Source: Alphaproteobacteria bacterium
GTDB taxonomy: Bacteria; Pseudomonadota; Alphaproteobacteria; Micavibrionales; CSBR16-224
Length of the DNA stretch: 9,867 bases
Direction of reading: 5' to 3'
Assembly: GCA_007116755.1 (NCBI GenBank)
Contig: SKHU01000170.1
Coordinates: forward strand, 1-9,867
Positions within the stretch are counted from its first letter, which is position 1; each line of letters starts with the position of its first letter. The notes beneath the pieces were generated by a model that saw only the letters and a program-made list of their open reading frames with translations, was not told where the DNA came from and made no database searches. Below are positions 1 through 5,214 of the stretch, piece after piece. The position numbers and the translations under genes were made by a program.

Positions 1-14
1 ATTTACGGCAACGC

Positions 15-1295
15 TCAGCGTTTGGGAGCATTTTTCGCGGTTTTCTCTGCGACCGGCTTCATATCCTCATTGGGTTTGTTGACCGTACCGGCGAAAATAA
101 TTGCGCCCGTTTTTACATCCTGCAGGGCGAAAACATAGGAGCGGTCAAATTTTACGTCGATTTTCGGCGGCGGCATACTGGCGCATTCCAGCGTCATCAC
201 GGCGGTGGTGACGGCGGCGGCCTCGCTGCCTTCCTCATCTGTTTTGAATACCGTGTCATGCGAGACTTGGCTGATATACAGGCCGCGTGCTTTTTCCTCC
301 GTCATTTTCGAGAAATCGGCCGTGACGGAATTGAAAGCATCATTGATGCCCATATCCTGCAAGACCGGAATGATATCATGCTTTTGCTTGATATCCATGC
401 GCGGCAGTTCGACTGTGCCGACTGCGTCCCGATAAGCCATTGGCTCCGACCAGACGGGCAGGGTATCGCTTTTTTGCGACAGCAGCCAGTCACGCGCCGA
501 TGTGTTTTCATCTTTCGGACGAATCAGCAGCAAACGCATGGTCGGCTCTTTGCCGTTCTCGTAATCCTTTTTGCCATAGGTGAGAGCAACGGATTCAAAA
601 TCATCGCCGTCCAGATAACGGATTTCGCCCTCTTCGTCGAATTCCTGATACATCATCGGCGTTGTCTGGCGAATGCCGCCATCGGCGGTGAAGGTTTTTT
701 CTTCCGTCAACTCTTTGTCGAATTTATTTGTCCACTGGCCTTTGAAGTAAAGCGAGCTTGCCAGTACCGCGAAATCTTCGGGGTTCAACTCTTCCAGAAT
801 TTTCTTGATCAGACCATTGGTGTTTTTATCGGCCCAGTCATTGATCTGATCGACCACGGCAGGATTGGCAAAATTTTCCGCGCTAATCTCCGCGCCGAAA
901 TCTTTGCGCAATCCATCGGCGTAATCGCCGTCCAGCGTCAGCAGGTCTTTGTTCGTCCAGACACCGTTGGCGGTTTTCAGTTCAACCTGCCCTTTGTTGG
1001 CGGCAAGAATTTTTTCATTCAACTCTGACAGAGAGGTGATGGCATCATCCAGCTCGGCGGCATCAACACCAAACAGCGTTTCCGCCATTTCGCGGCGGGT
1101 TTCGCCATCGGCACCGGCCGCGACCATCGCAAGACAATGCAACGCGTTATAGGGGGAGATCACCAGATTGTCGCTTTTGTCATCCTGATTTTTGGCGGCG
1201 GCTTTCGCGAATTCCAGCGTCAGACGGTTGACGTTTTTCACTTCTGTCGAGAAATTGCGGCCGATATATTCCGTGGGGAAACTGTCTTTAGGCAT
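15..1295 (-). CDS. Serpin family protease inhibitor, likely cytoplasmic and inhibitory
   Basis: This 426-residue protein has the full serpin layout. It carries the helix-B motif NLVISPYNALHCLAMVAAGA (about 43-62), the strand/shutter region LASSLYFKGQW (about 178-188), a hinge EEGSEAAA (354-361) and the C-terminal signature FDRSYVFALQDVKTGAIIFAG (383-403). Family knowledge: inhibitory serpins trap serine or cysteine proteases as covalent complexes and need a hinge with small residues. Here P15 is Gly356, P14 is Ser357 and P12-P10 are Ala, so inhibition is plausible. Counting 17 residues from Glu354 puts the scissile bond near Glu370-Cys371. Anchoring on the C-terminal strand shifts it a few residues downstream, so P1 is uncertain. 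The N-terminus (MPKDSFPTEY) is polar with no signal peptide or lipobox. A short Lys-rich tail follows the core. The ATG has an AAGGAT ribosome site 8 nt upstream. The gene is divergent from the operon starting at 1581. The family call is firm; the target protease is unknown. Confidence 0.95.
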   Translation of the reverse strand: MPKDSFPTEYIGRNFSTEVKNVNRLTLEFAKAAAKNQDDKSDNLVISPYNALHCLAMVAAGADGETRREMAETLFGVDAAELDDAITSLSELNEKILAANKGQVELKTANGVWTNKDLLTLDGDYADGLRKDFGAEISAENFANPAVVDQINDWADKNTNGLIKKILEELNPEDFAVLASSLYFKGQWTNKFDKELTEEKTFTADGGIRQTTPMMYQEFDEEGEIRYLDGDDFESVALTYGKKDYENGKEPTMRLLLIRPKDENTSARDWLLSQKSDTLPVWSEPMAYRDAVGTVELPRMDIKQKHDIIPVLQDMGINDAFNSVTADFSKMTEEKARGLYISQVSHDTVFKTDEEGSEAAAVTTAVMTLECASMPPPKIDVKFDRSYVFALQDVKTGAIIFAGTVNKPNEDMKPVAEKTAKNAPKR

Positions 1296-1335
1296 TTTGA
1301 AATATCCTTATGGTTTAAAAATTAAGTCCTGTCAA

Positions 1336-1353
1336 GAAAGGCACATGCCTTTC
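1336..1353. repeat. 18-bp perfect palindrome upstream of the serpin gene
   Basis: The arms GAAAGGCA (1336-1343) and TGCCTTTC (1346-1353) are exact reverse complements separated by the two bases CA. The near-zero spacer and the lack of a following T-run argue against an intrinsic terminator, so a dimeric repressor or activator site is the better reading. It lies 41-58 nt upstream of the serpin start codon, just upstream of the serpin ribosome site, and would be within or just ahead of the 5' leader of that mRNA. The symmetry is seen directly; the operator role is inference. Confidence 0.5.
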
Positions 1354-1489
1354 CCAAATCCTATCCATCCAACATTGATCTTGTTTTTATTGTTCTGATA
1401 TCGGTGCTGTATAACATGGCGCCTGCGAATATGCAAAGAGATTTTTGATAATCTAGTTTGCCGCACTTAAAAAATAGTTATGTTCACGC

Positions 1490-1518
1490 TTGACTTATAC
1501 TTAAAATGAGTATATCTA
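1490..1518 (+). promoter_or_regulatory. Candidate sigma-70-type promoter of the biosynthetic operon
   Basis: A TTGACT hexamer (1490-1495, five of six to TTGACA) is followed after 17 nt by TATCTA (1513-1518). An alternative TATATC at 1511-1516 gives 15-nt spacing. The -35 element is good and the -10 element is poor by the housekeeping consensus, which would suit a regulated promoter. Transcription would begin near 1525, giving a leader of about 55 nt before the ATG at 1581. It is the best promoter-like site in front of the operon, but short AT-rich regions yield such matches easily. Confidence 0.4.
1496..1514. promoter_or_regulatory. Candidate operator: inverted repeat between -35 and -10
   Basis: TATACT (1496-1501) and AGTATA (1509-1514) are perfect reverse complements with a 7-nt spacer, TAAAATG. 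The repeat fills the spacer of the candidate promoter, where a bound dimer would block RNA polymerase. The TACT-N7-AGTA core resembles sites described for HxlR/YodB-type regulators, but this is only a similarity of pattern. No regulator gene is visible in the window. Confidence 0.4.
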
Positions 1519-1569
1519 TTTTTATGTTTTAAATATTTCGCATTTTATATGAGAAAACGGTGCATAAAC

Positions 1570-1575
1570 GGAGAG
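1570..1575 (+). promoter_or_regulatory. Ribosome binding site fixing the dehydrogenase start at 1581
   Basis: GGAGAG lies 5 nt before the ATG at 1581. The frame can be extended to a GTG at 1560, but the extension would add MHKRRVP, would place this site inside the gene, and has no comparable ribosome site of its own. MDR proteins usually begin with a short Met-(K/R)-Ala/Ala-like strand, which MRAIIKD matches. Confidence 0.7.
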
Positions 1576-1580
1576 TGCCT

Positions 1581-2519
1581 ATGCGTGCTATTATCAAAGA
1601 TAAAGAGACGGTTGTTGTCCGCGACATCGAACAGCCGCGGGTGCAATCTGCCGATGATGTCGTGATCTGCGTAAAAATCGCCGGATTATGCCGTACAGAC
1701 GTATTTATGGCCGACGGCCTGATTCAGGGTAAGGATACCGTTATTCTCGGCCATGAATTCGCGGGTATTGTTGCAGAGGCGGGCGCAGATGCAAACGGAT
1801 TGACAGCCGGCGAGCGCGTCACGGTCATGCCGGTGATGCCCTGCGGCCAATGCGGGTTTTGCAATGCCGGCGCAAAAGATTCCTGCCAGAATACAACAAT
1901 GCTGGGTATTCACCATGACGGCGCCTTTGCCGAATATATCCGTGTTCCCGCCAATACGGTGTATCGCCTGCCGGATAATCTTTCGTTTACACAAGGCGCT
2001 TATAGCGAGCCGGTTGCCGCCGCTTTATCGGTGATGAAAGCCGGAATTTCCCCGCAGCAGCGCGGCTTTATTTACGGCAGCAACCGCTTTGCGCAGTTGA
2101 TTTTGCGGATTATGCAGTCTTACGGTTTCAACAATGTTGTTATTCACGACCCGCAAGCCGAAAAGCTGGAAGATAATCTTTACGACTTTGCCATTGAAAC
2201 GCTGGCAACAACACAGGCGATGGAGGAGATTTTCCGTGCCGTACGTCCCCGCGGTACAGTGGTTATACGCAGCCGGAAACACGAGCCCGTCGGCATTGTT
2301 TTCGACGTGGCGGTCAAAAAGGAACTGACGCTGCAAGCCGTTAATTACGGCCCGTTTGATGAAGCGATTGCGCTGATGGCAGATGGACGCATCAAGGTGG
2401 ATGACCTGCTTGGCAGCGTCTATGCGCTTGAAGAATTCTCCGCCGTTTTTGCCGCATCAAAAAAAGGCGAATCTTCAAAAGTATTTTTTAAACCGGAATC
2501 AGGACCATGTGCGGAATAA
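1581..2519 (+). CDS. Zinc-type medium-chain (MDR) alcohol dehydrogenase
   Basis: This 312-residue protein resembles the threonine/sorbitol dehydrogenase branch of the MDR superfamily, which oxidises alcohols or reduces carbonyls with NAD(P)(H). Catalytic-zinc ligands are visible as Cys37 (GLCRTD), His58-Glu59 (GHEFAG) and Glu143 (YSEP). The structural-zinc lobe is present as Cys88-x2-Cys91-x2-Cys94-x7-Cys102. The Rossmann turn is unusual: YGSNRFAQ at 165-172 has Asn168 where the second glycine of GxGxxG/A is expected. The following VVIHD strand ends in Asp, which in this family usually favours NAD over NADP. At 312 residues it is shorter than the usual 340-350, mainly in the cofactor half. 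It is first in the operon and its 3' end overlaps asnB by 13 nt. It may set the oxidation level of an aldehyde released by the downstream reductase; the substrate is unknown. Confidence 0.88.
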   Translation: MRAIIKDKETVVVRDIEQPRVQSADDVVICVKIAGLCRTDVFMADGLIQGKDTVILGHEFAGIVAEAGADANGLTAGERVTVMPVMPCGQCGFCNAGAKDSCQNTTMLGIHHDGAFAEYIRVPANTVYRLPDNLSFTQGAYSEPVAAALSVMKAGISPQQRGFIYGSNRFAQLILRIMQSYGFNNVVIHDPQAEKLEDNLYDFAIETLATTQAMEEIFRAVRPRGTVVIRSRKHEPVGIVFDVAVKKELTLQAVNYGPFDEAIALMADGRIKVDDLLGSVYALEEFSAVFAASKKGESSKVFFKPESGPCAE

Positions 2520-4432
2520 CAGCCATTCTGTCACGCAACGGCGGCATCGGCAAAGCGCAAATGCAATCGGGGCTGGCAGCCTTGCATCACCGCGGCCCTG
2601 ACGGGCGCGGCGTATGGATTTCCGGCGACGGCAAAACGGGGCTGGGGCATACGCGCCTTGCCGTTATTGATCCGGCCACAGGAGCCCAGCCGCTTTGCAA
2701 TGAAACGGGACACATCCACGCCGTTGTCAACGGCGAGTTTTACGGCCACGAAAAAATCAGAACAGCGCTGGAGGCAAAAAAACATATCTTCAAAACACGT
2801 TCGGACAGTGAAATTCTGATCCATCTGTACGAAGAATACGGCACGGAGTGTTTGCAATATCTGCGCGGCGAATTTGCCTTTCTTTTATGGGATGCGGAAC
2901 AACAGATTCTGTTTGCGGCGCGCGACCGTTTCGGCATCAAACCGCTTTGCTATACGCAAACGGCAGAGGGGGTTTGCTTCGCATCAGAGGCAAAAGCACT
3001 GTTTGCGATGGGCGTTCCGGCGGCATGGGATCATTATGCGTTTTACCATGCGGCCTCCATGCAATATGTGCCGCAGGACAGGACGCTTTTCAAAAACGTG
3101 TTTCAACTCAAGCCCGGCCATGCCTTGACGGTAAAAAACGGGGCTCCGCATTTTTTCAAATACTGGGATCTGGATTATGTTCCGGAAGACGAAACGGAAA
3201 CACGCAGCGAGGCGGAATGGATTGAGGCCGTGGCGGAACAGTTTTCCGAGGCAGTGCGGCTGCGCCTTGTCGCCGATGTGCCGGTTTGTTTTCATTTAAG
3301 CGGCGGGCTGGATTCCAGTGCCGTATTGGGGATTGCCGCCAATGAATCGTCCAAACCGCTTGATGCCTTTACCGTCAGCTTTGCCCATGACGGCTATGAC
3401 GAGCGGAAACTTGCCGAAGAAACCGCCGCACATCTCGGCGCGCGGCTGCACACGGTTTCCGTTTCGCAGGACGATCTTGTCCGTGAATTGCCCGATGCCG
3501 TCTATTACGGCGAAGGTCTGGCCGTCAACGGCCATCTGGCGGCAAAATATATTCTCAACCGCCATATCCGCAAGCACGGGTTCAAAGTCGCCCTGACAGG
3601 CGAAGGCGCGGACGAAGTTTTTGCCGGTTATCCGCATCTGCGTCAGGATTTGCTTGTCTCCGGCGTTGTGAATGAAAACACATCTGCGCATATTGAGAAA
3701 CTCTACGCCGCCAATCCGGTTTCCACCGGTGTGCAGCTGGCCTACGGCAAAGAACTGCCGACCTCTGCCGTGGCGCAACATATCGGACATATTCCGTCAT
3801 TTTTATCGGCAAAAGCGGCGCTTGGCAATCGCATTCACGGCGTATTATCGGCGGGTTACAAACAGAATTTTACGGCAACAGATTGTTACGCCGATCTGAT
3901 GCAACAAGTGCCTTCAGAGCAATTACAGGGGCGGCATCCCGTCAATAACGCGCTCTATCTCTGGACAAAGCTGACGCTGGCAAATTACATTTTGAAAACG
4001 CTGGGTGACGGTATGGAAATGGCGCATTCCGTCGAAGGACGCCTGCCATTTCTGGATCACCGCCTGTTTGAAACCGTTCGCAAAATGCCGCTTGCGATGA
4101 AAATCAGAAATATGCGCGAAAAACATGTTTTGCGTCAGGCCGTCCGTCCCTATATTACCGATACGGTTTACAACCGTGAAAAACATCCGTTCATGGCACC
4201 GCCCGTCAGTCTTTACGCCGATGCAGCACTCGGCACGTTTATTCAGGACAGCATCCGCAGTAAATCTTTCGGAGCCGTACCGTTCTTTGACCGCAGAAAA
4301 ATTATCGCATTGCTGGATGGCCTGCCAATGCAGGATGCCAAAACACGCACGGCCACCGAGCCTGTTTTGATGACGGTGCTGACGACGCATCTTTTGCAGC
4401 AGAAATTTCGTCTGGCGGGGGGCGTAGCATGA
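2507..4432 (+). CDS. asnB: Glutamine-hydrolysing asparagine synthetase (AsnB-type amidotransferase)
   Basis: This 641-residue protein is a full-length two-domain class II amidotransferase. The N-terminal glutaminase starts Met-Cys-Gly, so Cys2 is the nucleophile after Met removal. It also has HRGPDG (28-33), VNGEFYG (Asn75) and RSDSE near 100. The synthetase domain has the ATP-pyrophosphatase loop SGGLDSS (265-271) and GEGADEVFAGY (365-375). Known reaction: glutamine-derived ammonia amidates an adenylated carboxylate, classically aspartate to asparagine. Paralogues in biosynthetic clusters amidate or cyclise other substrates. The start at 2507 is fixed by Cys2 and lies inside the dehydrogenase 3' end (13-nt overlap); only a weak AGGA precedes it. 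The stop overlaps the methyltransferase start by 4 nt (ATGA). Its place between a dehydrogenase and an A-T-R protein suggests pathway-specific amidation, but ordinary asparagine synthesis is not excluded. All catalytic motifs look intact. Confidence 0.93.
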   Translation: MCGITAILSRNGGIGKAQMQSGLAALHHRGPDGRGVWISGDGKTGLGHTRLAVIDPATGAQPLCNETGHIHAVVNGEFYGHEKIRTALEAKKHIFKTRSDSEILIHLYEEYGTECLQYLRGEFAFLLWDAEQQILFAARDRFGIKPLCYTQTAEGVCFASEAKALFAMGVPAAWDHYAFYHAASMQYVPQDRTLFKNVFQLKPGHALTVKNGAPHFFKYWDLDYVPEDETETRSEAEWIEAVAEQFSEAVRLRLVADVPVCFHLSGGLDSSAVLGIAANESSKPLDAFTVSFAHDGYDERKLAEETAAHLGARLHTVSVSQDDLVRELPDAVYYGEGLAVNGHLAAKYILNRHIRKHGFKVALTGEGADEVFAGYPHLRQDLLVSGVVNENTSAHIEKLYAANPVSTGVQLAYGKELPTSAVAQHIGHIPSFLSAKAALGNRIHGVLSAGYKQNFTATDCYADLMQQVPSEQLQGRHPVNNALYLWTKLTLANYILKTLGDGMEMAHSVEGRLPFLDHRLFETVRKMPLAMKIRNMREKHVLRQAVRPYITDTVYNREKHPFMAPPVSLYADAALGTFIQDSIRSKSFGAVPFFDRRKIIALLDGLPMQDAKTRTATEPVLMTVLTTHLLQQKFRLAGGVA

Positions 4433-5211
4433 GCGGCACGGCAGAGGAAATATGGCATCGTGATTTTTATGACGACGTATTTGCCGCACAATGTTTGCGG
4501 CGCAATGCAGATGAAATTCAAAAAACCGTTGCGTTCCTGATGCAAAAGCTGCAACTGGACTCCGGCATGACGTTTTTCGATCAGGGATGCGGTATCGGCC
4601 AGATCAGTCTGGCTCTGGCACGTCAGGGGGTTTCCGTCATCGGCATCGATCTGATTGAAACCTATATTGCAGAGGCAGAAAAACAGGCGCGGGCAGAAAA
4701 TCTGCCTTGCACGTTTTATACCGGTAACGCCTATGAGTTTGTGCCGCCCGCGGCCTGCGATGCTGCAATCAACTGGTGGACCAGCTTTGGTTACAGCGAA
4801 GATGACAATAAAAACATTCTGATGATGAAGCGCGTTTTTGAAGCGTTGAAACCGGGCGGGCGTTTCGGTTTTGAATATAAAAACGGGGAACGGCTTTTAA
4901 AAGATTTTGCCCAGACAAACACGCTTTGCGATATATCGGAGCGGGACGGGCACCATACCGTCTGGGAGTCCCGTTATGATCCTGAAAGCAACATGGTATA
5001 TAAAAACTGGATTTACACCGCACCGGACGGAACGCGGCATATCAAAAAAGGCGGAGGTGCAAAACTCTATACAGCGAACGATATAAAACGGCTTCTGAAA
5101 GAAGCGGGTTTTACCCCTCCTGTTTTCTACGGTGATATCGACGGGAGAGAGTTTGACCCCGAAACCGCGCAGCGCTGTATCGCCGTCGCCGCAAAACCGG
5201 AGGATGTATAA
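4429..5211 (+). CDS. Class I SAM-dependent methyltransferase
   Basis: This 260-residue protein has the Rossmann-type methyltransferase fold. Motif I is FFDQGCGIGQISLALA (49-64), with Asp51 and the GCGIG loop. The second strand ends GIDL with acidic Asp74, expected to bind the SAM ribose. INWWTSFGYSED (about 113-124) sits in the motif IV/active-site region, and ALKPGGRFGFEY follows as post-motif III. The C-terminal part (YTANDIKRLLKEAGF) matches the usual cap of small-molecule methyltransferases of the UbiE/type-11/type-25 kind. No membrane segment or signal peptide is seen. The start overlaps the asnB stop as ATGA with a G-rich but weak ribosome site, so coupling to asnB translation is likely. 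The next gene starts 3 nt after its stop. It probably N-, O- or C-methylates the cluster product; the acceptor cannot be read from the sequence. Confidence 0.9.
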   Translation: MSGTAEEIWHRDFYDDVFAAQCLRRNADEIQKTVAFLMQKLQLDSGMTFFDQGCGIGQISLALARQGVSVIGIDLIETYIAEAEKQARAENLPCTFYTGNAYEFVPPAACDAAINWWTSFGYSEDDNKNILMMKRVFEALKPGGRFGFEYKNGERLLKDFAQTNTLCDISERDGHHTVWESRYDPESNMVYKNWIYTAPDGTRHIKKGGGAKLYTANDIKRLLKEAGFTPPVFYGDIDGREFDPETAQRCIAVAAKPEDV

Positions 5212-5214
5212 AAT

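Larger units (their letters stand above)
1296..1580. other. AT-rich divergent intergenic regulatory region
   Basis: This 285-nt stretch separates the start codons of the minus-strand serpin gene and the plus-strand operon. It is clearly richer in A/T than the flanking genes, especially at 1465-1560, and I see no convincing coding sequence in it. It contains the serpin ribosome site (1304-1309, AAGGAT on the minus strand), an 18-bp perfect palindrome (1336-1353) and, nearer the operon, a promoter-like segment overlapped by a second palindrome (1490-1518). For the serpin, a weak minus-strand promoter-like pair is visible: TTGCAT, 17 nt, TATACA, lying roughly between 1404 and 1433. It has only three and four consensus matches, so I do not list it separately. 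Confidence 0.6.

Noticed and set aside
10..22. Small inverted repeat AACGCT-C-AGCGTT at the end of the serpin gene as a terminator
   Set aside because: The stem would be only about 4-5 bp after allowing a loop, it overlaps the stop codon and no T-run follows on the minus strand within the window.
258..1028. 256-codon plus-strand open frame opposite the serpin gene
   Set aside because: It lies wholly antisense to a clear serpin, lacks any recognisable motif and is explained by the codon bias of the real gene.
1330..1335. Perfect TTGACA on the minus strand as the serpin -35 element
   Set aside because: A -10 at normal spacing would fall on the serpin ribosome site, which would leave no usable leader, and no TATAAT-like hexamer is there.
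1560..1580. GTG start at 1560 for the dehydrogenase
   Set aside because: The ribosome site GGAGAG at 1570-1575 favours the ATG at 1581, and the extra residues MHKRRVP are not typical of the family N-terminus.
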